A stretch of DNA of 64,000 nt from Paracoccaceae bacterium (GCA_013003075.1 JABDLJ010000035.1:44064-108063), one strand, 5' to 3'. Positions 49,056 to 60,143 are shown, counted from the stretch's first letter. Numbers and translations are program-made. Notes: generated by a model not told the origin, from the sequence alone.

Positions 49056-52000
49056 TCATTCGGCGGCGCGCAGCGGCGGCTCTGCGGATTTCGGCATCTC
49101 GGTATAGGCCGGGCCGGTCTCCCACAGAAGCTCGGGTCCCTTGATCCGGCGCGCTTCGCGGGCAAGCGCCCAGTCGCGTGCATATCGGCTTCCGCGGCCC
49201 ATCGACAGGCGGGCCAGAAGCCGGGCCAGCCAGCGGGCATAGGTCGTCACCCAGACCCGAAGCGCCAGCATCGAGGGGGTGAAGATCAGCGTCAGGCCAG
49301 TTGCAATACCAAGGCCGAAGACGACGGCCGTGGCCAGCTGCTTCCACCAAAGCGCCGTCGGGCTGTCGATCGTGTAGCCGCCACCGATGAAATCCAGGCT
49401 GAGGCCGAACATCATGGGCGCAAGGCCGGCCATCGTCGTGATTGTGGTCAACAGAACCGGCCGGATCCGCACCTCGGCGGTGCGCACGATGGCCTCGATG
49501 CGCGGCATGTAGCGCGCGTATTCCTGGTAGGTGTCGATCAGCACAATGTTGTTGTTCACCACGATCCCGGCCAGCGCCACGATCCCTGTGCCCGTCATGA
49601 TGATCGAGAAGGGCTGCTCCATCACCAGCATGCCGATCAGCACGCCGGTGGTGGACAGCACCACCGCCAGCAGCACCAGCACGGCGTTATAAAACGAGTT
49701 GAACTGCGCCAGAAGGATGATGAACATCAGGCCAAGGGCGCCGGCAAACGCGCTGGACAGGAACGCCTGGCTTTCGGCCTGGTCTTCCTGGTCGCCTGTC
49801 CATTCCCACTCGACCCCGTTGGGCAGCGGATTTTCGGTCTCAAGCCAGTCGGTAAGCACCGCGATGCGTTCGTTTGCGTTCACCGGCGCGGTCACCAGGC
49901 CCTCGGCCTCAATCCGGTCGATCAACGCCTGGTCGGTCTCGGCGCGCGCTTCGGTGACAACCTCTTCGGCCGGGGTCTCGCCATCGACCGGCAGAAGGCC
50001 GGTGTCGGGGATCAGCTTGACGATCCCCGCAGAGACATCCGCCTTCACGTCGAAATACCGCTTCTGGTCGATCCGGTTGATCTCGGCCAGCTTGGCCACC
50101 GGCTTGCGGGTGATGAAATTCGACAGCGGCACAAGCCCGTCGGGCGTGCGTACCTTCAGCGTGTCCAGCGTGGAAAGCACGCGGTCCTGCTTGGGCAGGC
50201 GCACGCGGATCTCGATTTCTTCATCGGACGTATCGACCCGCATGGTATCGAGAAGAATGCCGCGCGTGACAAGCTGCACCATGCCGCCCACGGTCGCGAC
50301 GTTCGCGCCGTAGCGGCCGGCTTTCTCGACATCCACGTCGATCTGCCAGTCGATGCCGGGCAACGGGCGGCTGTCTTCGACATCGATCAGCCCGGCCGTA
50401 TCGTCGAATTTGGCGCGCACGATTTGGGTGGCCTCCAAAAGCGCCTGACGATCATCGCCCTTCATGCGCAGATGCACCGGCTTGCCCGAGGCCGGGCCGC
50501 GCGAGAGGTTCAGGATTTCGGTGCGGATACCGGGGATCTGGTCGAGCCGCGCCTGCAGGTTCTCCAGAACGACGTCGCCATCGAGATCTTCCAGCGAGAC
50601 ATCGTCGTCCGCGGCGGCATAGGCCGGCCGGTCTTCCCAGGGGATCAGCTCCAGCTGGATCTGGCCGATCGCGTCCTTCGGCCCGCTTGCGCCCCCGGTG
50701 TTCTGGTTAAGCCCGCCCGATCCTGCAAAGGAGAACGCGCTTTGCACGGCGCCGAACTCCAGCACCGCCTTTTCGGCCTCGCGTACCAGCGCGTCCTTTT
50801 CGACCAGCGACAGGTTGCCGCGCGCCCGGACATAGACGATGGCCTGTTCGGGCTCGCTTTCGACGAAGAACTCCACGCCGCGGTTGTTCTCGCCGAAATA
50901 GGCGAAGACAGACACGACCAGAAAGCCGATCGCGCCGATCGACACCAGCGGCATGACCGGGTTGGCGGCGATGAACTTGATGAACTGACCGAAATGGGTG
51001 CGCTTGTGGCCGGCTTCGATCTCGCGCGGTTTGCGCTCGAAGCTGGCCGCGCCGAGCGCGACCGAAGAGGCCATCGCGGCCAGGATGAACATCACTGCAC
51101 CGATCAGCGACCCCGCGGCCGGGCTGACGCTGCCGGGCAGGATATAGTGCGGGTTCAGGACTTGCATGGCGGCCAGGAACATCGCGTAAAGCGCGATCGG
51201 GACAAGCGCCGCGCGAACCGGCCAGGGCGCGCGCTTTTTCAACGCGTTGGATGTGCCTTCAAAGAGCCGTGTCATACGGCCGGCGACACCGCCCATCACG
51301 GGCAGGTAGATCAACGCAACCACCAGCGAGGCCGACAGAACGAAGATCAGCGTGACCGGCAGCATGCCCATGAACTGCCCCGGCACGCCGGGCCAGAAGA
51401 GCATCGGCAGGAAGGCGCATAGCGTCGTGGCCGTCGAAGAGATGATCGGCCAGAACATGCGCTTGGCCGCCTCGACATAGGCCGCCATCGGGCCAGAGCC
51501 CTCGCGGATGCGCCGGTCGGCATATTCCACGACCACGATCGCGCCATCGACCAGCATACCCACGGCCAGGATCAGGCCGAACATCACGATGTTCGATACC
51601 GTCACTTCCATCAGCGCCAGGAACGCGAAACACAAAAGGAAGGATGTCGGGATGGCAAAGCCCACCAGCAGCGCCGAGCGGGTGCCAAGCGCGGCCAGAA
51701 CCACGATCATCACCAGCGCCACCGCGGTCAGTACCGAGCCCTCAAGCTGGCTGACCATCGAGGCGACGATCCGAGACTGGTCGTTGGAGGTGCCGACATC
51801 GATCGCGGCCTGCAACTCTGCGGGCCACGAAGCCTGCTCGGCGGCCACTTCTTCGCGCACCAGTGCCGCGGTGTCGATCAGGTTGAAACCCTTGCGCTTG
51901 ACGACCTGAAGCGCGACCGTGTTTTCGGCATTGAAGCGCGCGGTGCCGCTGCGATCTTCGAAGGTCAGGTTGATGTCCGCCAGATCGCCCAGGGTGACGA

Positions 52001-52751
52001 CCCGGTCCCCGGCGACCTTTACGGGAAGATTGTAGACGTCCCGCTGATCGTCGAAAGACGAGGGGATCTTGACGGCGAATGCACCGCTATCGGTCTCGAT
52101 ATCACCGGCGGCGATCAGCTGGTTGTTGTTGACCACCACAGAGATCAGCTCGTTGGCCGTCACGTTGTAGGATTCCAGCCGAAGGGGGTCGATGATCACC
52201 TCCAGCATCTCGTCGCGATGGCCGGTCAGGCCGGCCTCCAGGATCGGCTCCAGCGCTTCAAGGCGGTCCTGCAAGTCCTTGGCGACACGCAACAAGGTGC
52301 GCTCTGGCACCGGGCCGGAGAGGTTCACGATAATGATCGGGAACTCGGAGAAATTGATCTCGTTGATCGAGTATTTGTCCGCGCCATCCGGGAAAAGCCC
52401 CTCGGCGGTGTTCATCCGGTCGCGGATGTCGGCGATGATCTTGGTCTTGTCCCAGCCGAAGTCGAACTCCAACACAACGTTGGCATAGCCCTCGGCGGCG
52501 GTGGCGGTCATCGATTTCAGGCCATCGAGGTCGGACAGCTCTGTCTCCATGGTCTTGATCAGAAGCGTTTCGCTGTCCTCGGCCGAAATGCCGGGGAAGG
52601 GCAGCGAGATCACGATCGCGGGTATCTCAATATCGGGCTCGCCCTCTTTGGGCAGGCTGAAATAAGAGTACCCGCCCACCACAAGCGACAGCGCGATGAA
52701 CGCTAGGATCATCCGCGCGTGTTGGGCGGCCCAGTCGACGATGCGGGTCAT
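49056..52751 (-). CDS. RND efflux transporter permease
   Basis: 1231 aa; MFGLILAVGMLVDGAIVVVEYADRR; GTGIVALAGIVVNNNIVLIDTY. Confidence 0.93.
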   Translation of the reverse strand: MTRIVDWAAQHARMILAFIALSLVVGGYSYFSLPKEGEPDIEIPAIVISLPFPGISAEDSETLLIKTMETELSDLDGLKSMTATAAEGYANVVLEFDFGWDKTKIIADIRDRMNTAEGLFPDGADKYSINEINFSEFPIIIVNLSGPVPERTLLRVAKDLQDRLEALEPILEAGLTGHRDEMLEVIIDPLRLESYNVTANELISVVVNNNQLIAAGDIETDSGAFAVKIPSSFDDQRDVYNLPVKVAGDRVVTLGDLADINLTFEDRSGTARFNAENTVALQVVKRKGFNLIDTAALVREEVAAEQASWPAELQAAIDVGTSNDQSRIVASMVSQLEGSVLTAVALVMIVVLAALGTRSALLVGFAIPTSFLLCFAFLALMEVTVSNIVMFGLILAVGMLVDGAIVVVEYADRRIREGSGPMAAYVEAAKRMFWPIISSTATTLCAFLPMLFWPGVPGQFMGMLPVTLIFVLSASLVVALIYLPVMGGVAGRMTRLFEGTSNALKKRAPWPVRAALVPIALYAMFLAAMQVLNPHYILPGSVSPAAGSLIGAVMFILAAMASSVALGAASFERKPREIEAGHKRTHFGQFIKFIAANPVMPLVSIGAIGFLVVSVFAYFGENNRGVEFFVESEPEQAIVYVRARGNLSLVEKDALVREAEKAVLEFGAVQSAFSFAGSGGLNQNTGGASGPKDAIGQIQLELIPWEDRPAYAAADDDVSLEDLDGDVVLENLQARLDQIPGIRTEILNLSRGPASGKPVHLRMKGDDRQALLEATQIVRAKFDDTAGLIDVEDSRPLPGIDWQIDVDVEKAGRYGANVATVGGMVQLVTRGILLDTMRVDTSDEEIEIRVRLPKQDRVLSTLDTLKVRTPDGLVPLSNFITRKPVAKLAEINRIDQKRYFDVKADVSAGIVKLIPDTGLLPVDGETPAEEVVTEARAETDQALIDRIEAEGLVTAPVNANERIAVLTDWLETENPLPNGVEWEWTGDQEDQAESQAFLSSAFAGALGLMFIILLAQFNSFYNAVLVLLAVVLSTTGVLIGMLVMEQPFSIIMTGTGIVALAGIVVNNNIVLIDTYQEYARYMPRIEAIVRTAEVRIRPVLLTTITTMAGLAPMMFGLSLDFIGGGYTIDSPTALWWKQLATAVVFGLGIATGLTLIFTPSMLALRVWVTTYARWLARLLARLSMGRGSRYARDWALAREARRIKGPELLWETGPAYTEMPKSAEPPLRAAE

Positions 52752-53899
52752 TGCGTGGTCTCCCGGAAGGTCGGCTTGACCGGAACGCCGTCGGTGACGA
52801 ACTCCTGGCCGACCACGATGACCGAAACCTGCTGGTCCAGCCCCGCGACCCAGATGCCTTCGGAGGTGTCGCGCAAGACCGAGATCGGTGCGAAGGCGGC
52901 AACGCTGGCATCGTCAACCAGGCGCACGCCCAGATTGCCTTCGGAGTTCAGCGTCAGCGAGGATTGCGGCAGAAGGTGCGCTGTCGCTCCATCCGAGGCG
53001 ATCGCGATCTCTGCGGTCTGGCCGTCGCGGATCGACAGATCCGAATTGTCGACCTCGACCTCGACGCGGAAGGTGCGCGTGGCGGGGTCGGCAGAGCGCG
53101 ACAGGAAGGTCACTTCGCCGATGACCTCACGGCCCGAGGCCAGCCGGGCCCCGGCAGGGGCGCCGACCTCGGCGCGCTCTACCTCTGTCTCTGGCACGAA
53201 ACCGACCATCTTGATGGGATTGAGCTGGATGATCGTCGCGCAAAGCGCGCCGGGCTGCAGAAGCGATCCTATCTCGGCGGAATCGGACTCCAAAAGACCG
53301 CCGAAGGGCGCGCGGATTTCCAGTCGCTCCAGCTCTTTTTCGGCGCCGGCCACCGCGGCTTCGGCCGATTGCACCCCTGCAAGCGCCGATTGGGCCGCAG
53401 CCTGCGCTGCGGTCACGCGGGTTTCGGCGGCAAATCCGTCCTCGTTGAGCCGTGACGCGGCGTTTTCGTTGATCCTGGCATCCGTCAGTCGCGCCTGCGC
53501 TTCGGCAAGCCGTGCCGTGGTCTCGGTCAGGGCAATGTCGCGGGTGCCTGTGTCAAGCTTGCACAAAAGCTGGCCGGCCTCGACCCGCGAGCCTTTGCGC
53601 AAGGGCTCGGACACCACAAGACCGCTAATCTCGGCCCGCACGTCCACCTGGCGGGCCGCCTCGGTGCGGCCGCGCACGATCACGGCGCTGTCGATGGTCT
53701 TGGCTTCGCTGCGCATGGCAACCACCGCCACCACGGGGGCGGTATCCTCGATCGTCTCCTCGGCGTCCTCGCTGGATGCCTCGGCAATCGGCGCATTGTC
53801 GCCAGCATCGGCGAAATCGAGCAGCTCGTCGCGCTCGAACACCAGGAAATAAAGGACGCCCACAACAACAATGGCCGTCAGGATCGAAAAATATCGCAT
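52748..53899 (-). CDS. RND efflux periplasmic adaptor (membrane fusion protein)
   Basis: VIVRGRTEAARQVDVRAEISGLVVSEPLRKGSRVEAGQLLCKLDTG; GGLLESDSAEIGSLLQPG. Confidence 0.92.
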   Translation of the reverse strand: MRYFSILTAIVVVGVLYFLVFERDELLDFADAGDNAPIAEASSEDAEETIEDTAPVVAVVAMRSEAKTIDSAVIVRGRTEAARQVDVRAEISGLVVSEPLRKGSRVEAGQLLCKLDTGTRDIALTETTARLAEAQARLTDARINENAASRLNEDGFAAETRVTAAQAAAQSALAGVQSAEAAVAGAEKELERLEIRAPFGGLLESDSAEIGSLLQPGALCATIIQLNPIKMVGFVPETEVERAEVGAPAGARLASGREVIGEVTFLSRSADPATRTFRVEVEVDNSDLSIRDGQTAEIAIASDGATAHLLPQSSLTLNSEGNLGVRLVDDASVAAFAPISVLRDTSEGIWVAGLDQQVSVIVVGQEFVTDGVPVKPTFRETTQ

Positions 53900-53995
53900 A
53901 CGTTCGTCTCGTCACATGGCCCGGATATCCGGGTTTTCCGTTATATAATGTTGCTCTGCGCGGTGTCAGTCCCGCGACACGATAATTGTGATACG

Positions 53996-54018
53996 CTAAA
54001 CTGATCGGTTCAGATTAG
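53996..54018. promoter_or_regulatory. 23-bp palindrome, candidate operator for the RND operon
   Basis: CTAA-a-CTGA-tcggt-TCAG-a-TTAG. Confidence 0.6.
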
Positions 54019-54128
54019 TTTTTTCTGCGTTTCGGCGCAAGAGTCTATCAAACTTGGCTTTTGGCGCCCTTGGAAAGCCTGCCCGAAGCGGGTAAAGAGC
54101 CCCGGACTTAAGGGTGGAGCCCCCGTTC

Positions 54129-54782
54129 ATGGCAAGCGAAGACAGTTTCATCGACGAAGTGGCGGAAGAGGTCCGCAGGGATCGGCTGTTTGGCTATCTG
54201 CGGCGCTACGGCTGGATCGCGATCACGCTTGTGATCCTTCTGGTCGGCGGCGCGGCCTATAACGAATACCGCAAGGCGCTTTTGCGCTCGGAAGCCCAGC
54301 AGCGCGGCGACGCGATCCTGACGGCGCTGGAGGTCGAAGACATCGAAGCGCGGATCCGCGCCCTGTCCAGCCTGACCGCCGAAGGCGAGACCGGCGCGCT
54401 TCTGGCGCTGCTTGCGGCCGCAGAGGCGGTCGGGTCGGACGACGAAGGCGCTGCGCTTGCACGGCTCGAGCAGGTCGCCTCGGACCCCGAGGTTGCGCCG
54501 GCCTACCGCGACCTGGCCTCGCTGCACCTGATCATGCTGCAGGGCGATGCGATGGATCCCGAGGCGCGGCTAGAGCGGCTGGTGGCGCTGACGCTGCCCG
54601 GTGCGCCCTACCGTCCGCTGGCGCTGGAGCAGACCGCGATCGCCTATCTTGACCAGGGCAAACCAGAGCTGGCGCTTTCCACGCTTCAGGAACTGGTTGC
54701 AGAAGAGGGCGCAACGCAAGGCTTGCGCCGCCGCGCATCGCAGTTGATTGTGGCACTTGGAGGATCGCAAGCTGGGATCTGA
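54129..54782 (+). CDS. TPR-like inner-membrane protein (YfgM-type, upstream of bamB)
   Basis: FIDEVAEEVRRDRLFGYLRRYGWIAITLVILLVGGAAYNEYRKA; synteny with bamB-der. Confidence 0.82.
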   Translation: MASEDSFIDEVAEEVRRDRLFGYLRRYGWIAITLVILLVGGAAYNEYRKALLRSEAQQRGDAILTALEVEDIEARIRALSSLTAEGETGALLALLAAAEAVGSDDEGAALARLEQVASDPEVAPAYRDLASLHLIMLQGDAMDPEARLERLVALTLPGAPYRPLALEQTAIAYLDQGKPELALSTLQELVAEEGATQGLRRRASQLIVALGGSQAGI

Positions 54783-54858
54783 TCCGGTTTGTGCGCAAGG
54801 GCGCGGGGCGCAACGCACATCGCGCCGGTTGTTCGAGTATCTGGGGGACGTCCGCATA

Positions 54859-56187
54859 ATGGGCCACGGGGGCAGTCGCAATCGCAAAGTGCAAGCCGCT
54901 TGCGCGGCAGTGCTTGCCGCAGGCCTTGCGCTGGCGGGGTGCGCCCCCGAGGAAGAAATCCTGGAAGGCGAGCGCTTCGATGTGCGCCCCGGCGCGGCCG
55001 CGCTGACCAAGCCGCAGCCGCAGGGCTTTGTCATGCCAAGAATGCAGACCTTGGCCGACTGGTCCCATCCGACGTTTTCGGGTGGCCGGTCGCCGGCGCA
55101 CCTGGCGCTTGCCGCCGCGCCGCAAGAGGCCTGGCGTGCCCAGATCGGCGAGGGCAACGGGCGGCGGCACCGCATCACGGCCGATCCCGTAATCGCGGGC
55201 GGCACGATCTTCACGCTGGACAGCCGTGCCCTTGTCGTGGCGACCTCGCAAAGCGGCGAAAGGCTTTGGTCGGCCGATCTGACCCCGCCGGGCGAAAGCG
55301 CGAACGATGCATCGGGCGGCGGCCTGGCAGCCAGTGGCGGGCGCCTCTATGTCACCACTGCCTTTGGCTCGCTCACCGCGCTTGACGCTGCAACCGGGCA
55401 GCGGATCTGGCAACAAGCGCTTGGCGCCCCGGCAGTTGGCGCGCCGGTCGTAGAAGGCGATCTTGTCTACGTCTCGACCCGCGACAGCCAGGGCTGGGCC
55501 ATCGAGACCGGCACGGGCCGTGTCAGGTGGCAGCTTTCGGCCGCGCCAAGCCCTGCGGGGCGCATCGGCAGCGCGGGGCCCGTGGTGGCCGGCCGCCTTG
55601 TGCTCTTTCCCTTCGCCTCGGGCGAGATCTCGGCGCTCTTGCGCAAAAGCGGATTGCGGGTTTGGAACGGCTATGCGGTTGGCGGCCGCGATGTGGCGGC
55701 CTACAGCGCGATCAGCGATATCACCGGCGCGCCGGTCATTGCTTCGGGGGCCGCGATCGTCGGCAATCCGGCGGGGCGGACCGTTGCGCTTGATCTGACC
55801 GATGGCAGCCAGCGCTGGGCCGCGCCCTTCGGCGCAATGAGCCGGGTCTGGGTCGCCGGTGACTCGGTCTTTCTTTTGTCCGACACCAACCAGCTTGTCC
55901 GGCTCGATCTGCGCAGTGGCCGGTTGATCTGGGCCGCGGACCTGCCGTTCTTCGAGAAGACGCGCGCCAAGCGGCGGCGCGACGTCTTTGCGCATTTCGG
56001 GCCGATCCTTGCCGGCGGCAGCCTGCTTGTCGCCTCTGACGATGGGCTGATCCGCCGCTTCGATCCCCAAACCGGCGCCGAGCGCGACAGCATCGAGATC
56101 CCGGCCGGGGCGGCCAGCAATCCCATCGTGGTCGGCGAGACGCTGTATATCGTGACCGGCGACGGCACGCTTCGCGCTTTCAGATAA
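54859..56187 (+). CDS. bamB: Outer membrane assembly lipoprotein BamB (PQQ-like beta-propeller)
   Basis: Lipobox AGLALAGCAPEEE; propeller repeats (VIAGGTIFTLDSRALVVATSQSGERLWSADL); upstream of der. Confidence 0.85.
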   Translation: MGHGGSRNRKVQAACAAVLAAGLALAGCAPEEEILEGERFDVRPGAAALTKPQPQGFVMPRMQTLADWSHPTFSGGRSPAHLALAAAPQEAWRAQIGEGNGRRHRITADPVIAGGTIFTLDSRALVVATSQSGERLWSADLTPPGESANDASGGGLAASGGRLYVTTAFGSLTALDAATGQRIWQQALGAPAVGAPVVEGDLVYVSTRDSQGWAIETGTGRVRWQLSAAPSPAGRIGSAGPVVAGRLVLFPFASGEISALLRKSGLRVWNGYAVGGRDVAAYSAISDITGAPVIASGAAIVGNPAGRTVALDLTDGSQRWAAPFGAMSRVWVAGDSVFLLSDTNQLVRLDLRSGRLIWAADLPFFEKTRAKRRRDVFAHFGPILAGGSLLVASDDGLIRRFDPQTGAERDSIEIPAGAASNPIVVGETLYIVTGDGTLRAFR

Positions 56188-56236
56188 TCCGCAGGCGCGG
56201 TAAACCGGCGGCTCGAATCGCACCCGGAGAGAGGCC

Positions 56237-57694
56237 ATGAGCTTCACACTCGCCATCGTGGGCCGGCCCAATGTGGGCAAATCGACCCTCTTCAACCGCC
56301 TCGTGGGCAAGCGCCTTGCGCTGGTCGACGATCAGCCGGGGGTCACGCGGGACTTGCGGGAAGGTCAGGCGCGTCTGGCGGATCTGCGCTTTACCGTGAT
56401 CGACACTGCGGGTCTTGAGGAAGCAACCGACGAAAGCCTTCAGGGCCGGATGCGCCGCCTGACCGAACGCGCGGTCGAGATGGCCGATGTCTGTCTTTTC
56501 ATGATCGATGCCCGCGATGGCGTCTTGCCGGCGGACCAGGTCTTTGCCGATATCCTGCGGCGCAAGTCGGCGCATGTCATCGTGGCGGCCAACAAGGGCG
56601 AGGGCCGGGCGGCGGACGCCGGGGTGATCGAGGCCTATTCACTGGGCCTTGGAGAGCCGATCCGGCTCTCGGCAGAGCATGGCGAGGGGCTGAACGACCT
56701 CTACGCGCAGCTTCTGCCCTTGTCCGAAAAGCTGGCGGCCAAATCGGCCGGCGATGCGCCCCTGACGGATGTCGCCATCGACGAAGACGACGCCGATGCG
56801 CCCCGCGTGCCGACCCGCGAGCGGCCCTTGCAGGTCGCGGTCGTCGGGAGGCCCAACGCCGGCAAATCCACGCTGATCAACCGGCTTCTGGGCGAGGACC
56901 GTCTGCTGACGGGCCCCGAGGCCGGGATTACGCGTGATGCGATTTCGGTGCAGATGGACTGGGACGGGCTTCCGGTGCGGCTTTTTGATACGGCGGGCAT
57001 GAGAAAGCGCGCCAAAGTGCAGGAAAAGCTAGAGAAACTCTCGGTCTCTGACGGCGTGCGGGCAGTGAAGTTCGCCGAGGTCGTGATCGTGCTTCTCGAT
57101 GCTGCCATCCCCTTCGAGCAGCAGGATTTGCGCATCGCCGATCTGGCCGAGCGCGAGGGACGGGCCGTCGTTGTGGCCGTCAACAAGTGGGACGCCGAAG
57201 AACACAAACAGGAAAAGCTCAAGGAGCTGAAAGAAGCTTTCGATCGCCTCTTGCCGCAGCTGCGCGGCGCGCCGTTGGTGACGGTTTCGGCCCTGACGGG
57301 ACGCGGGCTCGACCGGCTGCGTGCGGCGGTGGAGAAAGCGAGCGAGGTCTGGAACCGGCGGATCTCGACCGCGCGCCTCAACCGGTGGCTCGCCGACATG
57401 GTCTCGGCCCATCCGCCCCCGGCGCCGGGCGGACGCCGCATCAAGCTGCGCTACATGACCCAGGTGAAGACCCGTCCGCCGGGTTTCGTTGTCATGTGCT
57501 CGCACCCCGAAAAGCTGGCCGAGAGCTATTCGCGGTATCTTGTCAACGGGCTGCGGACCGACTTTGACATGCCGGGCACGCCGATCCGGCTGCACCTTCG
57601 CAGCCAGTCCGACCAAAACCCCTACAAGAACAAGACCAAGTCAACGCCTTCGCGGCTGCGCAAACACCTGGGCAAAAAGCCCCACGGAGAATAG
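56237..57694 (+). CDS. der: Ribosome biogenesis GTPase Der
   Basis: Two GTPase domains: [20 protein letters not shown] and [21 protein letters not shown]. Confidence 0.97.
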   Translation: MSFTLAIVGRPNVGKSTLFNRLVGKRLALVDDQPGVTRDLREGQARLADLRFTVIDTAGLEEATDESLQGRMRRLTERAVEMADVCLFMIDARDGVLPADQVFADILRRKSAHVIVAANKGEGRAADAGVIEAYSLGLGEPIRLSAEHGEGLNDLYAQLLPLSEKLAAKSAGDAPLTDVAIDEDDADAPRVPTRERPLQVAVVGRPNAGKSTLINRLLGEDRLLTGPEAGITRDAISVQMDWDGLPVRLFDTAGMRKRAKVQEKLEKLSVSDGVRAVKFAEVVIVLLDAAIPFEQQDLRIADLAEREGRAVVVAVNKWDAEEHKQEKLKELKEAFDRLLPQLRGAPLVTVSALTGRGLDRLRAAVEKASEVWNRRISTARLNRWLADMVSAHPPPAPGGRRIKLRYMTQVKTRPPGFVVMCSHPEKLAESYSRYLVNGLRTDFDMPGTPIRLHLRSQSDQNPYKNKTKSTPSRLRKHLGKKPHGE

Positions 57695-57696
57695 CA

Positions 57697-57728
57697 AAAG
57701 CCCGGAACTTGCATCCCGGGCTTTCGAT
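57697..57728. terminator. Terminator-like stem-loop between convergent der and NCS2 permease
   Basis: AAAGCCCGG-aacttgcat-CCCGGGCTTT. Confidence 0.7.
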
Positions 57729-57750
57729 TTTCCGCGCTGATGCAGGGACG

Positions 57751-59184
57751 CTATTCTTGCCGAAGCGATCCGCTGCCATGTCCGGCCATCCCGCCCATGA
57801 CTTCCTCGGTGGCCTCTTCGGTCAGCTCTTGCGGAAGTGCAAGGTTCAGCACGATGGCGATGACGGCTGCCGGCAGAAGGCCACTTGTCATCAGGATCCG
57901 CGCCGTGTCGGGCAGATGCTGCACCGCGCCCGGCTCAAGCTGCAGGCCGAGGCCGATTGACAGCGAGATGGCGAAGATCACCATGTTGCGGCGGTTCCAG
58001 TTCACGTCCGACAACATCGACACGCCGGCGGCAACAACCATCCCGAACATCACGATCACGCCGCCGCCCAGGACCTCGATCGGAATGGTGCGGATGACCG
58101 CGCCGACTTTCGGCACCAGGCCGCAGAGGATCAGGAAGAACGCTCCGATCGTCACGACATGGCGGCTCATCACGCCGGTCATCGCAATCAGGCCCACGTT
58201 CTGGCTGAACGAGGTGTTGGGCATGCCGCCGAAGATACCGGCGATTGCGGTGCCGATACCGTCGGCATAAGTCGCGCCTTCGATCTCTTCCTCGGTGGCT
58301 TCGCGGCCAGCGCCGCCCTTGGTGATCCCCGATACGTCGCCGACGGTCTCGATGGCCGAGACGATGGCCATAAGGCAGAAGCCGATGACGGCGGCTGTGC
58401 TGAACTCGAAACCGTACTTGAAGAGCTCGGGCGCAGCGAAGATCGGGGCGCGATCCCAGCTGGCCGCGACGCCGTCCACGGTGATCATGCCGATCGCCAG
58501 CGCGTAGAAATAACCTGCGATGATGCCCAGAAAGACCGCCGAAACCGACAGCATGCCGCGGGTGAAGAACTTCAGGCCCAGTGTGACCAGGATCACCACA
58601 AGCGCCGCCGACCAATTGAGAAGGCTGCCGTATTCTGGCGTTCCGATCGCCGGCACGCCGCCAGCGGCGTATTGAATGCCGACCCTGACGAGGGCCAGAC
58701 CGATCATGGTGACCACAAGTCCGGTGACCAGCGGCGGCAATGCGAACCGAATGCGTCCGATGAATAGCCCCAGCGTCGTGTGGAACAGACCGCCGATCAG
58801 AACGCCGCCGAAAAGCGCCGGCAGCGCCTCGACGCCCTTGCCCGCAACGAGCGGGATCATGATCGGGATAAACGCAAAACTCGTACCCTGCACGACCGGC
58901 AGGCGGGCGCCGACCGGGCCAAGCCCGATGGTCTGAAACAGCGTTGCGATACCAGCGAACAGCATCGCCATCTGGATCAGGTAGGACATGTCCGGAAAGC
59001 CAAGCGCGCCCTGGTCCGATCCGAACCCGAAACCCGCCGCGCCCGCGATGATTATTGCAGGCGTCACGTTCGAGACGAACATCGCCAGCACGTGCTGGAT
59101 ACCAAGCGGCACAGCTTTGTGCAGGCCGGGCATGTAATTGGGATTTCGCAACTGCTCTGGCGTTGCGATATTGGATGTTGCCAT
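57751..59184 (-). CDS. NCS2 family nucleobase:cation symporter (uracil-xanthine permease)
   Basis: GLHKAVPLGIQHVLAMFVSNVTPAIIIAGAAG; IFGGMPNTSFSQNVGLIAMTGVMSRHVVTIGA. Confidence 0.94.
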   Translation of the reverse strand: MATSNIATPEQLRNPNYMPGLHKAVPLGIQHVLAMFVSNVTPAIIIAGAAGFGFGSDQGALGFPDMSYLIQMAMLFAGIATLFQTIGLGPVGARLPVVQGTSFAFIPIMIPLVAGKGVEALPALFGGVLIGGLFHTTLGLFIGRIRFALPPLVTGLVVTMIGLALVRVGIQYAAGGVPAIGTPEYGSLLNWSAALVVILVTLGLKFFTRGMLSVSAVFLGIIAGYFYALAIGMITVDGVAASWDRAPIFAAPELFKYGFEFSTAAVIGFCLMAIVSAIETVGDVSGITKGGAGREATEEEIEGATYADGIGTAIAGIFGGMPNTSFSQNVGLIAMTGVMSRHVVTIGAFFLILCGLVPKVGAVIRTIPIEVLGGGVIVMFGMVVAAGVSMLSDVNWNRRNMVIFAISLSIGLGLQLEPGAVQHLPDTARILMTSGLLPAAVIAIVLNLALPQELTEEATEEVMGGMAGHGSGSLRQE

Positions 59185-59395
59185 GACGATCCCTCCTGTC
59201 AGGCTGGCTTTGCGCCATTTGATCCGCGTTTAACCTGCCGTCCGGGTTCGGGCGCAGGCAGTGCACGGTATTCTACGCAACGCTTATGGTTTGTGCGCGC
59301 CTGCTACATAGCCGAAGCCTGACTTTTTGGGATAGCCGTTAATTGATGGAAGCATCTTCAATATAAATTTGAAGATCGCGCGGCTTGCCCGGGCC

Positions 59396-60127
59396 TCAGC
59401 CGCGGCGCAGCGCGCGGCCCGCCAACAATATGGCTACAAGGGCACCGGCCGCCGCTCCGACCATCAGCGCCGTGTTGTTGCCCATGTTTTGCAGGGCCAC
59501 CGCGACAAGCGCCCAAGCCAGCGCGGCGGCATAGGCAGGCGAGCGGCCCGGTCTGGTCTGAACCCAGATCCCGATCGCAAGCGCGACGGCAAGCGCGATC
59601 CATGCCCAGGCGATCTGGTCCGGCCCGATCCCATAGCCGGCACCGGTCAGCGCCAGCGAGACCGCACTCGCCGCGGTCAGCCAGCCAGCGTAAAGCCCAA
59701 GCGGTGCCGCAAGCCAGACCCGGTCGCGGCCCGGCGTGCGCAGGAAGGCCAGCACCGCTCCGCCCAGCATGATCCAGATCAGCACGGTGGCCCAGATCGG
59801 GCTTGTCTGAGCGACACTCAGCCAGGATGTACCGATTGCGAGCGACACAAAAAGCGGCCAGCGCGGCGCATCCCAGTCCGGATCCTCGGCGCGCCGGAAA
59901 AGGCCGAAGTACGACGAGACCAGAAGCCACAGGTAAATCAGCCCCCAGATGGAAAACGCGTAGCCGGCCGGTTGCGCGGGCGGCTCTACTTGCGGGACCG
60001 GGTACTGGTTGGGGTCGAAGCCGCCGAATTCGCCCGACCAGAACGGGGCCGAGGCAAACGCAAGGCTGGCGACAAAGACCAGCACGGCTTTCATACGCAT
60101 CGTGTCCATATCTGATATACGCATCAA
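59396..60127 (-). CDS. TspO/MBR-related (tryptophan-rich sensory protein-like) membrane protein
   Basis: Multi-TM protein with QPAGYAFSIWGLIYLWLLVSSYFGLF; start uncertain. Confidence 0.55.
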   Translation of the reverse strand: MMRISDMDTMRMKAVLVFVASLAFASAPFWSGEFGGFDPNQYPVPQVEPPAQPAGYAFSIWGLIYLWLLVSSYFGLFRRAEDPDWDAPRWPLFVSLAIGTSWLSVAQTSPIWATVLIWIMLGGAVLAFLRTPGRDRVWLAAPLGLYAGWLTAASAVSLALTGAGYGIGPDQIAWAWIALAVALAIGIWVQTRPGRSPAYAAALAWALVAVALQNMGNNTALMVGAAAGALVAILLAGRALRRG

Positions 60128-60143
60128 GGGCCGGATTGGTTCC

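Noticed and set aside
56210-56240. 'ggctcgaatcgcacc' resembling a tRNA T-loop
   Set aside because: No cloverleaf or acceptor stem can be built; it is the der leader with its RBS.
54532-56310. 592-aa minus-strand ORF opposite bamB
   Set aside because: GC-driven shadow ORF; the plus strand has lipobox, propeller repeats and conserved synteny.
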